A stretch of DNA of 59,619 nt from Rhodococcus aetherivorans (GTDB lineage: Bacteria; Actinomycetota; Actinomycetes; Mycobacteriales; Mycobacteriaceae). The stretch is from positions 1 through 59,619 of the forward strand of contig NZ_JAALEG010000029.1 of the NCBI RefSeq assembly GCF_011058165.1, written 5' to 3'. Below the pieces are notes generated by a model. The model saw nothing but the letters and a program-made list of their open reading frames with translations, did no database searches and had not been told where the DNA came from. Positions 50,428-58,207 of this stretch are shown one piece after another (within the stretch, counting starts at the first letter, position 1; each line of letters begins with the position of its first letter). The translations under genes and the position numbers were made by a program.

Positions 50428-50799
50428 CTACTGCCAGGGGATCCGGTAGGACTCCCATTCCTGCCCTTCCGCAGTCGAGGTACGCGGCGGTTCCGGGAAC
50501 CACCGGAGCCGCGGATTCGTCTTGAGTTCGGCCACCTCCGGCGGAACCGGACGCGCCGTCACCTCGATCTCGGACCACCGGCACTGTCCGGCAGCGACTC
50601 TCGACGCATACAGCCGCAACTCGGGGGACGCTTCCGCGGTCGCTGCGAGTTGTTCCATCAACGCATCGTCGACCTCGATGCGTCGGTCCCGGTCGGCGCC
50701 GGCGAACCCTCGTGCGCGGATCACGGCGGCTTCGAAGTCGGTCACGGCCTGGTGGATTCGCCGCAGTGGACTGTCGAGGTGCGGCGGTACTTCCCTCAT
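50428..50799 (-). CDS. Hypothetical protein of the WXG-linked locus
   Basis: 123-residue soluble protein with no family that I recognise. It is rich in charged residues, with helical stretches (IHQAVTDFEAAVIRARGFAG, DDALMEQLAATAEASPELRL) and a proline- and tryptophan-containing tail. The ATG at 50797-50799 overlaps the stop of the upstream WXG-like gene by 4 bp, so it is coupled to it and may be its partner or cognate immunity-like or chaperone protein. The latter is only a guess from position. Confidence 0.65.
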   Translation of the reverse strand: MREVPPHLDSPLRRIHQAVTDFEAAVIRARGFAGADRDRRIEVDDALMEQLAATAEASPELRLYASRVAAGQCRWSEIEVTARPVPPEVAELKTNPRLRWFPEPPRTSTAEGQEWESYRIPWQ

Positions 50800-52016
50800 A
50801 TCGCATCCGCCCACGGGTCCTCACCGACCGAATACGCGCTGGAGGGCTTGTTCACGGGGCCGCTCACGTCTGCGACGCCGGCGAGGTCGATGGCCACCTC
50901 CGCCCTGTGCTCGGTGCGCTCGTGCGCCTCGGTCAGCGGCGCCAGCTTCTGCTCGACCCGATCCTTCAGGACGTCCGCCGGCGACGACAGTGCGTCGAGG
51001 AATTCCTTCAATGCGTCGGCGAGCTCGCGGATCCGGTCCACTACATCGTCGACGAATTCCATCGTGTTCTGAACGATTTTGGTGATCGTGACGATCTGTG
51101 CGGCCGTACCGACGAACGGAGTCTTCTTCAGCAGGAACTTCAACTTCTGCAACGCGTCATCGAATGCCACTTCTTCTTCGAGCATCTCCTTCAGTGACCG
51201 AACCGCCGTGACGATCCCCTCCCGGATCTTCTCCGCAACCAGGTAGCACGTCTCCTTGATGACGCGTCCGACCGGTCCCTCCCATCGGAGGGCATCGACG
51301 ATGCGGTCGGCGTAGTCCGTGAACGCCCGGGCGGCCTGCCCGCCCCAGTGGGGATCCAGGGTCCGGACGACGGCGGCGAGGTTCCCGCCGCTGGTCTCTA
51401 CCGCCTCCCCGGCGATGCGATAGGCGTCGCCGAGGCGCTCGAGTTCGTTCCAGTTTCCGCCCAGCGGTTCGACGACCTGCGCGATCGGGCTCCACCCGGT
51501 CAGCATGTCGATCGCCTCGTCGACATCGCCGAGCCAACCGGCTGCATCCGCGACGACCTGGCGGACGTCCTCGGGGAGGGTTTCGGGGTGACCGAGTTCG
51601 ATCCGGTCCGGACCGCCATACGGGAAGGTGCCGGGATACGGCCGCGCCGGACCGGGCGCCGGTGTGTCGGGATCGAATGCGTCGACCGACTTCGGGAAGA
51701 GCATGTTGGCATTGAGCCGTTCGTAATTCCGTGCCTCGGTGTCGTCGTACATCCACGCGCACCGGTTCAGTTCGATGCTGGTCTTCAGGCAGAGATCGGC
51801 AACCTGGAAGTATCGAGACTGTGCCGACGGGAGAACCGCCTCGAACCCGGCCCGGATCGTCTGCAACAGCACACCGTCGAAATTGCCGTTCGGCTCACCG
51901 TGGACGGCGAGATACCGGTTCGCCCGCACAACATCGTGTCCGATCTCCTGCACGGCGACGGCAGCGCCGGCTATCCGGCGTGTGGTGGCGGAGAATTCCT
52001 CGTGCGTCCCGGACAT
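50796..52016 (-). CDS. WXG100-like helical protein, candidate type VII secretion substrate
   Basis: 406-residue alpha-helical protein. The middle part has the helical hairpin with a W-G turn (LDPHWGGQAARAFTDYADRI, about residues 225-245) of WXG100/LXG-type proteins, and about 100 residues before it a similar helix pair. A long amphipathic, coiled-coil-like segment follows (residues ~255-365, EEEVAFDDALQKLKFLLKK). No signal peptide. It is coupled (TGATG) to the upstream membrane protein gene and downstream to a small protein. Secretion by an ESX system is inferred from the fold only. Confidence 0.65.
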   Translation of the reverse strand: MSGTHEEFSATTRRIAGAAVAVQEIGHDVVRANRYLAVHGEPNGNFDGVLLQTIRAGFEAVLPSAQSRYFQVADLCLKTSIELNRCAWMYDDTEARNYERLNANMLFPKSVDAFDPDTPAPGPARPYPGTFPYGGPDRIELGHPETLPEDVRQVVADAAGWLGDVDEAIDMLTGWSPIAQVVEPLGGNWNELERLGDAYRIAGEAVETSGGNLAAVVRTLDPHWGGQAARAFTDYADRIVDALRWEGPVGRVIKETCYLVAEKIREGIVTAVRSLKEMLEEEVAFDDALQKLKFLLKKTPFVGTAAQIVTITKIVQNTMEFVDDVVDRIRELADALKEFLDALSSPADVLKDRVEQKLAPLTEAHERTEHRAEVAIDLAGVADVSGPVNKPSSAYSVGEDPWADAI

Positions 52017-52804
52017 CACGATCTCCTCAGCGACGCGACGAGATCATCGATAGAGCTGTCGTCGAGCTGTCCGGCCACACCGCGATCCGCCCGGACGACG
52101 AAGACCGCGACCTCCGCTGTTGCAAGGCCGGTGGTGGCCACGACGTCCAACCGTGCTGCCGGCGGGTCACATTCGTCGGTGGGCGGGATGTCGGACACCA
52201 GAGCCGTGAGCCGGACTGCCGGGTTTCCGGCAATCTCGAAATGGACGGGGTCCGAATAGTTGATCGTCGGCAGTCGTCCGTCGTCGGAGTACATCCATTC
52301 GACCGCCCGGACTTCGTGAGCAGCGACGGTCAGGAGGTCGCCCGCTGGGCGCCCCGTGATCCCCACTGCGGCCAGCATCGACGTGTCGTCCGCCTCGCAG
52401 TACTCCTTCCCGAAAGCGGATGCCGAACCGATCACCATCGCTGCACCGTCCCGGCTTCTCCAGCCCATGACCGATTGGCCCTGCCCGAACCAGCCGGCTG
52501 GAGTGGTGTACGTGAGCCCGAACCGTGTCGGTACCGGTTGCGGTTGCCCTTCGGGAACCTCCGGCGGGAGCGGAGCGCGCTCCATCGACGGGAAACCCGG
52601 GGGGAGTTCGCGCGGTGGTGTTGCGGCAGTGGGCGACTCGGTGCGTGTCGTCGTGATCGGTGGTGGTGGCGCCCAGCCGGAATCCGGAAGGTCCGGCCTC
52701 AGCAGGCTCGCTGCTGCGGATATTCCACCGATGGCCAGCAAGCCCCCCACATACCACAACGCCACCTTGGCCAGCTGAAGGACAACGACGCCCCATTTCG
52801 ACAT
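52016..52804 (-). CDS. Membrane-anchored proline-rich protein
   Basis: 262-residue protein with one N-terminal hydrophobic segment (VVLQLAKVALWYVGGLLAIG, about residues 7-26), a proline/threonine-rich linker (about 38-90) and an outer domain of ~165 residues (FGLTYTTPAGWFGQGQSVMG, then VVRADRGVAGQLDDSSIDDLV). This layout is common for actinobacterial exported accessory proteins of type VII loci. It is first in a three-gene unit with the WXG-like gene and the small protein. Function unknown. Confidence 0.7.
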   Translation of the reverse strand: MSKWGVVVLQLAKVALWYVGGLLAIGGISAAASLLRPDLPDSGWAPPPPITTTRTESPTAATPPRELPPGFPSMERAPLPPEVPEGQPQPVPTRFGLTYTTPAGWFGQGQSVMGWRSRDGAAMVIGSASAFGKEYCEADDTSMLAAVGITGRPAGDLLTVAAHEVRAVEWMYSDDGRLPTINYSDPVHFEIAGNPAVRLTALVSDIPPTDECDPPAARLDVVATTGLATAEVAVFVVRADRGVAGQLDDSSIDDLVASLRRS

Positions 52805-53050
52805 TGTTCGATCCCCCCTATCGACGGCAGAACCATACCAGTTGATGTGTTCCGCATGGGGATTGAGCTTTTCTGGGCCCCGCAGATACCCGGATCGTCG
52901 TGTGTTCGTTCCCGGCTGTCGGGATGCAACCGTCGGCGACGTGCGCGGTCGTCCTGGCGACCGACGGGGTGCGGCAGCGGTTGACCGGCAGACGCGCGGG
53001 TGCGGTCGAGGGAGGTCATGCGCTGTCCGCGAGGCGGTTCGCCCTCGCCC
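52805..53050. other. Gene-free stretch upstream of the membrane-protein gene
   Basis: 246 bp between the start of the gene ending at 52804 and the stop of the Lon-domain gene. It should contain the promoter for the 52804-50428 unit. ATCCCCCC just upstream of the ATG may be a C-rich transcription-start context. No convincing hairpin, gene or repeat was seen. Confidence 0.4.
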
Positions 53051-53671
53051 TTACGTACTGTCGAGGCGCCACTGCGCGAGTTGGACAGCGTTCGAGATGC
53101 ATTCGGTCAGCACGGCCAATCGTTCGGTGGGTCCGTGCGCCGTGAGTACCTGCAGCCGGTCGGCCTCACCCATAGGGACGAAGCGTGCCAGCGCGAACAG
53201 CCGGGCACCCGGCTCGTCGGGCAGTTCGGTGATGCTCGGGGGTTCGATCCGGCCGCCCGACAGGCGGTCGAGCAGACCGTACAGCCGGCCGAGCCCCACT
53301 CTCAGGCCGGAGAAGTCCACCGGACCGGACTCCATGTCCGGCCACGGCTCGACCTCCGCCCGCGGATACGGGTCGTCCGGTAGCCAGTCGATCACCCGGA
53401 TGCGTTCCTCGCCGATGCATTCCAGGAAGTAGCGACCGTCGTCGAGTTCGGTGTCCATCACGATCCGCGCGACCGTGCCGACGTCGTGGCGGGTCTCGCC
53501 CCCACCCACCTCGTGGCCTCGCTCGATGAGCACCACGCCGAACCGCGGCCCGTCCGGATCTGCGAGGCAGTCCCGGACCAGCTCTCGATACCTCGGTTCG
53601 AACACGTGGAGTGGAAGGGCGTCGCCCGGAAGCAGCGCGGTTCCCAGCGGGAACATCGGGAGCACGGGCAT
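53051..53671 (-). CDS. Lon substrate-binding-domain protein
   Basis: 206-residue protein made of a stand-alone Lon N-terminal (LON substrate-binding) domain: LPMFPLGTALLPGDALPLHV at the start, FEPRYRELVRDCL next, then VGTVARIVMDTELDDGRYFL. There is no ATPase or protease domain, so it is not the Lon protease. Such proteins are widespread in actinobacteria and unassigned. The ATG overlaps the DUF309 stop by one base (TGATG). It is the last gene of a run with EspG-like and PPE-like genes. Confidence 0.82.
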   Translation of the reverse strand: MPVLPMFPLGTALLPGDALPLHVFEPRYRELVRDCLADPDGPRFGVVLIERGHEVGGGETRHDVGTVARIVMDTELDDGRYFLECIGEERIRVIDWLPDDPYPRAEVEPWPDMESGPVDFSGLRVGLGRLYGLLDRLSGGRIEPPSITELPDEPGARLFALARFVPMGEADRLQVLTAHGPTERLAVLTECISNAVQLAQWRLDST

Positions 53672-54144
53672 CAGGGCAGCCGCAGCCGCGGTATCGGCGG
53701 CGCCGGGATCGGCTCGCCGCGCGCGATCTCCGTCAACAGGTGTTCCGCCCATGCCGCGAGGCCGTCTATGTCCAGCCCGTGCGGCGGCTCGTCCTCGTAA
53801 TGGCGGATCCGAGCCTCCCCCTGCCGTAGCAGCGACGCGGCCCCGGCCGGATTGTCCCGCAGCAGATGCGTCAGCCCCACGGTGAGCTGCGCCAAGCCCT
53901 GCCACAGCGTCCGCTCGTCGGCCGGCGCCGACTTCCACGTGCCTTCCAGCACCTCGTGCGCATGGAACGGATACCCGTGGTCGAGCAGCCGCTGCGCCTC
54001 GGTGATCGCCTCGTCGGGCTCGAGCTGCAGGTCCTCCGGGACCCGTTCGACTCCCTCCTCGCCGTAGGGCAACGGGCGCCCCAGGGCGTCGCGCGGGCGG
54101 GCGTTCTGCGGTTTGCCGTCGACCGTTCGATCCCGTTCAGCCAT
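53671..54144 (-). CDS. DUF309 protein
   Basis: 157-residue protein. The DUF309 signature is visible: HGYPFHAHEVLEGTWKSAPA, then ERTLWQGLAQLTVGLTHLLR, a small all-alpha domain with conserved H, E, W residues. The family is widespread and without an assigned activity. It overlaps the EspG-like gene by 8 bp and the Lon-domain gene by one, so it is in one transcript with them. Confidence 0.82.
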   Translation of the reverse strand: MAERDRTVDGKPQNARPRDALGRPLPYGEEGVERVPEDLQLEPDEAITEAQRLLDHGYPFHAHEVLEGTWKSAPADERTLWQGLAQLTVGLTHLLRDNPAGAASLLRQGEARIRHYEDEPPHGLDIDGLAAWAEHLLTEIARGEPIPAPPIPRLRLP

Positions 54145-54895
54145 GCACCCAGCGTAAACCGGCAGCGCCGACGCGACCCCGCTTCTCGCGCGCCTCGTCG
54201 ACCGCGTAGGCCAGCTCGTCGCGCAGCAGCTCCGGGGTGGCCGGGCAGACGTGGGTGTGGTGGCCGGTCCGGAACAGGTACCGCCCGTCGCCTGCGACGT
54301 CGAACCAGCCGAGATCGGTGACCGGCGTGAAGTTCAGACCGTCCGGTGAGCACAGCACCCGCACGCTGCCCGTCCCGGACCGCGGATCGGTCAGCAGCCG
54401 CCGCAACCGGACGGCCGGGGGCGCCTGCGCGGTCCGGAGCACCTGCGTCGGGCGCGCGAACTCCGCCACTTCCGCGGTGGGTGCCGACAGCGCCGGCGCC
54501 GTACCCGGGGGCGCGCCGGGTAGGCAATGTACGACCGCCTCCGCCAGTGTGTGCGCCGCGGTCGCCGTCACGACGAGATCGCCGGCACGTCCCGGATCCT
54601 GCCGCGCCAGAACGGCGGAGTCGTGCCTGATGCATCCCCGCAGCCGCAACTCGGAGCCCTCCGAGAACTGCCCGTACACTTCGACGGCGACCTCCGCGTA
54701 TCGCATCGTCGCTATCGCCGCGGTGAGCCGCTCGTCGGGATTCGTGCGCCGCCACCGGTGGGCCGCCTCGAGGTTCGCGGCGTGCTCGTCCTCCCACAGC
54801 GCGGTGGAGCGGTAGCGCAGAGGAAACGGAATCTCGTCGAGTCCCGTCGCGGTCCACAGGGCCAGGAACCGGTCGGGGGTGAGCCGCCACCTCAT
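54137..54895 (-). CDS. EspG-family type VII secretion chaperone
   Basis: 252-residue protein of the EspG family, cytosolic chaperones that bind PE-PPE substrates and pass them to the ESX apparatus. MRWRLTPDRFLALWTATGLD at the start, REAVVEVYG-like region (YAEVAVEVYGQFSEGSELRL) and a central RSGTGSVRVLCS region fit that family at the usual length. It follows, with a 4-bp overlap, a PPE-like gene that is its natural client. No ESX core (EccB-E, MycP) lies nearby. Confidence 0.75.
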   Translation of the reverse strand: MRWRLTPDRFLALWTATGLDEIPFPLRYRSTALWEDEHAANLEAAHRWRRTNPDERLTAAIATMRYAEVAVEVYGQFSEGSELRLRGCIRHDSAVLARQDPGRAGDLVVTATAAHTLAEAVVHCLPGAPPGTAPALSAPTAEVAEFARPTQVLRTAQAPPAVRLRRLLTDPRSGTGSVRVLCSPDGLNFTPVTDLGWFDVAGDGRYLFRTGHHTHVCPATPELLRDELAYAVDEAREKRGRVGAAGLRWVHG

Positions 54896-56145
54896 GCCGG
54901 ATCGACCCCCAGCACCGGCGGCGCGGTGAGCGGGATCGGACCGACGAGCTCGTTCCCGTTGTCGGCGCCCACCAGATAACTGGGCACCGTGCGGGCGGCC
55001 TCGTCGTCGCGCGCAGGACGCGCCGGGGCGCCCAGCATGCCCGGGTACATGCCGCCCGGACGGGCCGACCCGGCGCGGGCGCCGGCGCCCGACGTCGCCG
55101 GGTTCGTCGTACCGTTCGCGACCGGTAGGCCACCCACGGGTCCGAGCCCGCCGGGACCGGCAGCGCCGGAGCCGCCGCTTCCACCGCCGGCGCCTCCGGA
55201 CGTTGGACCACCGGGTCCGCCCGGAGGTCCACCCGAACCCGGGTACCGCTCCGGGCCCGACGTCGCGCCGGCCGTCGTCGTCGCGGCCGGGGTGGTGGCT
55301 GCAGGCTCGCCGGCGCCCGGCGCCGGGCCGCCCGGGTCTGCTTCCCCGTCTGTCGCGGAGGTGCCGCGGGACGGAGCGTCCGTGACCTGCCCGTCGTCGG
55401 CGCCGGCCACCGAGGCCGAGGGGCCGATGCCGCCGCCCCGGCCCTCCGCGCTGCCCGAGGGGTGGCGCGACAGGTCTGCCCCGACCGGACCGGATCCTGC
55501 CGTCGCCTCGTGCGGCGACGGCAGGACCGGAACCGCCGTGCCGGATTCACGGTAATGCGGGACGTAGAGCGATTCCATGACGCGTACCGCCTCGGCGTGC
55601 GCCGCCTCCGCCGCCCGCGCGAACTCGGCCGTGTCCTGGGGCACCACCACGCCCAACGGCATCGGAATCTGCGCCGGCGGTGGTGGCACGTTGTTCCGCA
55701 CAGCCGAAGCGACCTCCGATGCCGCAGCGAGTTTGGTCGACACCGCAAGCAGCGCGGTCACGAGTTGTTCGGTCGACCTCGCGAAGGAGCGGGTCGCCGC
55801 CACGGCGCGGCGCGCCGCGTCACCATCCCACCCCTCGGCAATCTTGTTGCAGATCATCTGGGTTCCGAAGATGAAACCGACGCTCATGTCGGTCGCGATC
55901 TTGCGCCAGCTCTCCGCCAGGCTTCGCATCGCGCCCGGGTCCATTCTCTGGACGTCTCGATAGATGGCGTCGTGCTCCATGCTGTGGAAGTTCTCGAATG
56001 CGGTGGCGTAGTCGGGATCGAAGCTGCCTTCGAGCCGTGCCACCAGTCTGGTGTGCCAGTCCGCCAGCGCGCCGACCCGCTCCGGTACCCGATGCTCGAG
56101 CAGCGGTTCGAGCATCGCTGCGACGGGATTCTCGTTCTCCGGCAC
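54892..56145 (-). CDS. PPE-like secreted protein with Pro/Gly-rich C-terminus
   Basis: 417-residue protein. The N-terminal ~180 residues are a helical PPE/WXG-like domain, with W-D-G in IAEGWDGDAARRAVAATRSF at the hairpin turn. Residues ~230-370 are a long low-complexity Pro/Gly/Ala/Ser region, and the end is VLGVDPA. It begins at a GTG (56143-56145). With the EspG-like gene directly downstream, it is the probable secreted substrate. A classical PE partner is not encoded next to it; the 108-residue WXG-like protein at 56443 may take that role. Confidence 0.72.
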   Translation of the reverse strand: MPENENPVAAMLEPLLEHRVPERVGALADWHTRLVARLEGSFDPDYATAFENFHSMEHDAIYRDVQRMDPGAMRSLAESWRKIATDMSVGFIFGTQMICNKIAEGWDGDAARRAVAATRSFARSTEQLVTALLAVSTKLAAASEVASAVRNNVPPPPAQIPMPLGVVVPQDTAEFARAAEAAHAEAVRVMESLYVPHYRESGTAVPVLPSPHEATAGSGPVGADLSRHPSGSAEGRGGGIGPSASVAGADDGQVTDAPSRGTSATDGEADPGGPAPGAGEPAATTPAATTTAGATSGPERYPGSGGPPGGPGGPTSGGAGGGSGGSGAAGPGGLGPVGGLPVANGTTNPATSGAGARAGSARPGGMYPGMLGAPARPARDDEAARTVPSYLVGADNGNELVGPIPLTAPPVLGVDPA

Positions 56146-56442
56146 CCTATTCGGTGCTTTCGCTCACGGTCGCGACGTGCTGCGCCGTGCGTCTTCCGGT
56201 GCCGTGCGAAACATCAAGTGACGTGTCCATGGAGTCCCCCCGATTCCGTGGTAGTGCGCAGCATCGTAGCGGACCGTGCGGTCTCGTGGCGAGTCGTGCC
56301 GAGGAACGAACGGCATCAGCCATCCGCGACTTTTCCAGTCATGCGCTCCCCCAATTGTGGTCGCGGACGACTGGCGCCCGCGCGGATACAGCACGACTCG
56401 TGGAATTCTCCGGGTTTCGGAGTGACGCGCAGTGGCGGCGGT
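56146..56442. other. Gene-free stretch between PPE-like and WXG-like genes
   Basis: 297 bp without a convincing coding region: open frames here have no start context and no family resemblance. It would hold the promoter for the PPE-like/espG/DUF309/Lon unit. The sequence CCCCCCGATTCCG near 56237 is the only notable C-rich tract. No strong hairpin was seen. Confidence 0.4.
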
Positions 56443-56769
56443 TCACGCGGAGTCGGTGGTGCCGAGTTGCCGGGCCCAGTCGTAGTCGGCGTCGAGGAAG
56501 CCCTGTCCACCGGCGGCGAACGTGTCGCGCATGCGGGAGAGGGCCTCGTGGAATTGGGTGAGCCGCTCGTAGGCGGACGTGGGGGTGCCTCTGGCCTTGG
56601 TGAGGAAACCTTGCCGAAGCTGTTCCGCGGACTCGAATCCACCGAAGCTTCCGACCGCGGTCAACTCGTCGGTTCGGTCTATCGCATGGCGGAGATTGGC
56701 GAGCATGGTCTCGCAGATGGCGACGATCTCTTCGATCGTTTGTGGGTCGAGTCGTAGCGGTTTGCTCAC
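56443..56769 (-). CDS. ESX/WXG-like small helical protein
   Basis: 108-residue all-helical protein of the length and layout of WXG100 proteins: helix (TIEEIVAICETMLANLRHAI), a turn with F-G-G (SFGGFESAEQLRQG) in place of W-x-G, then a second helix (YERLTQFHEALSRMRDTFAA) and a short tail. It starts at GTG 56769 after AAGGAC, 9 bp after the DUF3558-type gene. It may be a non-canonical ESX partner. Confidence 0.65.
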   Translation of the reverse strand: MSKPLRLDPQTIEEIVAICETMLANLRHAIDRTDELTAVGSFGGFESAEQLRQGFLTKARGTPTSAYERLTQFHEALSRMRDTFAAGGQGFLDADYDWARQLGTTDSA

Positions 56770-56778
56770 GTCGGTCCT

Positions 56779-57462
56779 TCAGTTGGCGAGTTGAGCGGCG
56801 ATGCGTGACGTCGTGTCTTCAATTCCGGCGCATAGCTCGTCTTGCGGCACTTCGGCGGACTGGTCGGGGTGATAGACACGGGAAACGATGAGGACACCGA
56901 AGGAGGTCTCGACGTTGACCGCGCACGACCATGACCGGCCCGGGTCTCGTTCGAGCAATGCACGCCGACCGTTGATCTCGATGGGAGTGGAGTACTCGGC
57001 GACCTTCACCTGCACCTCGGCGAAAGTGATGTTGCCGGACATGACGTTGAGTCCGTACCGGCGCAGAACGCCGGGGATATGCAGGGTGCCCTCGTAGCGG
57101 CAGGTGAGGAAGGTGTAGTGCGTCGCGGCGAAGTCGCTGATCTCCTCCGACCTCGGGTCGTAGCCTGCCTCGACGAGCACTCGGTCGGGGATGTCGAGGC
57201 AGGGGTCGAACGTGACTGGGGGGCGGTCGGATTCGTCGACGATGCGGGGTGTGCGTGTCGTCGTGGTGGTGGCGGGTGGTTCCGTGGGTGCCGCGGGCGT
57301 GACGGCGGTGCACGCGCTGACCGCCGCCGCGACGAGGGCGACGATCCATCCGCGAGTGCGCAGGTGTCGTCGTCGCTCTCGTTCGCTCGCTTCCCGGTCG
57401 CACGCGACGTCGATTGCGGGCGCGGACGACCGACGGCCGCGCGAACATTGCCCCCCACCCAT
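56779..57462 (-). CDS. DUF3558-type lipoprotein
   Basis: 227-residue protein with the features of actinobacterial DUF3558 lipoproteins: a hydrophobic stretch (WIVALVAAAVSAC) ending in a lipobox-like VSAC with Cys51, a T-rich linker (ATTTTTRTP), then a domain with paired cysteines (FDPCLDIPD, LTCRYEG, SWSCAVNV, DELCAGIE). The N-region before the hydrophobic core is long (about 38 residues) and unusual, so the true start may be later; no better start codon was found. Likely surface-attached. It pairs with the WXG-like gene. Confidence 0.7.
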   Translation of the reverse strand: MGGGQCSRGRRSSAPAIDVACDREASERERRRHLRTRGWIVALVAAAVSACTAVTPAAPTEPPATTTTTRTPRIVDESDRPPVTFDPCLDIPDRVLVEAGYDPRSEEISDFAATHYTFLTCRYEGTLHIPGVLRRYGLNVMSGNITFAEVQVKVAEYSTPIEINGRRALLERDPGRSWSCAVNVETSFGVLIVSRVYHPDQSAEVPQDELCAGIEDTTSRIAAQLAN

Positions 57463-57494
57463 GGACCCCCCGATCCGTCGTGTGGGGACAGATG

Positions 57495-58097
57495 CTAGCG
57501 GACGGCGCCCACGAGCCGGAGGGCGAGATCGGAGTAGAGGTGCGCGAGGGCGTGGGGCTCGTGGTAGCGGCCGGAGGGGTACCAGCGGCAGATGTCGACG
57601 CACAGCGACATCAGGGCAAGGGTGACGCCCTCGGTGTCGGGGACGGTGAACTCACCCGAGGCGACGCCGGCGTCGACGATGGTGCGGACGACCTGGGTGG
57701 TGCGCCGCCGCAGGCCGGTGATGACGCGGTAGTGCTCGGGCGTCAGGGCGGTGAGCTCGTACTGGACGACGCGGGCGCGGCGATGGTGCTCGGCCTGCCA
57801 CTCGGCGAACCGGCCGATGACGTTGGCCAGCCGAGTGGTGGCGTCCTCGCCGGGGAGGTCGGCGTCGCGCACGACCTCGAGGGCCAGGTCGTGGCCCTCG
57901 TAGCTGATCGCGTAGAGCAGCTCTTCCTTGGACTTGTAGTGGGGATACATCGCGGCCGGGCTCATGTCGAGGCGGGCGGCGATCAGCCTGGTGGTGGTGC
58001 CGCCGTAGCCGTTCTCGGCGAACACCTCGACGGCCGCCTCGCGTAGGCGGGCCGCGGCCTTCGATCCGCTGATCACCGCGTCCCTCGATGTGCTCAC
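57495..58097 (-). CDS. TetR-family regulator of the acyl-CoA dehydrogenase operon
   Basis: 200-residue TetR repressor. The HTH is RLREAAVEVFAENGYGGTTT, then RLIAARLDMSPAAMYPHYKS (about residues 15-60), and the rest is the ligand-binding helical domain. It is divergent from an acyl-CoA dehydrogenase gene; two TAAGC(A/G)-N2-(T/C)GCTTA sites stand between them. In mycolate actinobacteria such pairs control lipid- or steroid-degradation genes and respond to acyl-CoA esters. It resembles KstR-type proteins in outline, but identity is not proven. Confidence 0.82.
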   Translation of the reverse strand: MSTSRDAVISGSKAAARLREAAVEVFAENGYGGTTTRLIAARLDMSPAAMYPHYKSKEELLYAISYEGHDLALEVVRDADLPGEDATTRLANVIGRFAEWQAEHHRRARVVQYELTALTPEHYRVITGLRRRTTQVVRTIVDAGVASGEFTVPDTEGVTLALMSLCVDICRWYPSGRYHEPHALAHLYSDLALRLVGAVR

Positions 58098-58155
58098 GTC
58101 CTGCTCCCGTTCCTGCTACGGCCCTGGTTGACAAGATAGCGGCCGCGGTTCACTA

Positions 58156-58188
58156 TAAGCGCACGCTTAGAAAATAAGCAGATGCTTA
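58156..58188. promoter_or_regulatory. Two tandem TetR-type palindromes
   Basis: TAAGCG-CA-CGCTTA (58156-58169) and TAAGCA-GA-TGCTTA (58175-58188) each have perfect 6-bp arms and are 19 bp apart, between the divergent TetR gene and the acyl-CoA dehydrogenase gene. Two copies on nearly the same face of the helix favour cooperative binding. Confidence 0.75.
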
Positions 58189-58207
58189 CAGATTTGAGGA
58201 GCGGTTG

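Noticed and set aside
53871-55748. 625-residue open frame on the minus strand
   Set aside because: Out of frame with the EspG-like and PPE-like genes on the same strand; Arg/Pro-rich shadow without domains.
56164-56394. 76-residue open frame in the gap before the PPE-like gene
   Set aside because: No start context, no domain and an unusual composition; treated as non-coding.
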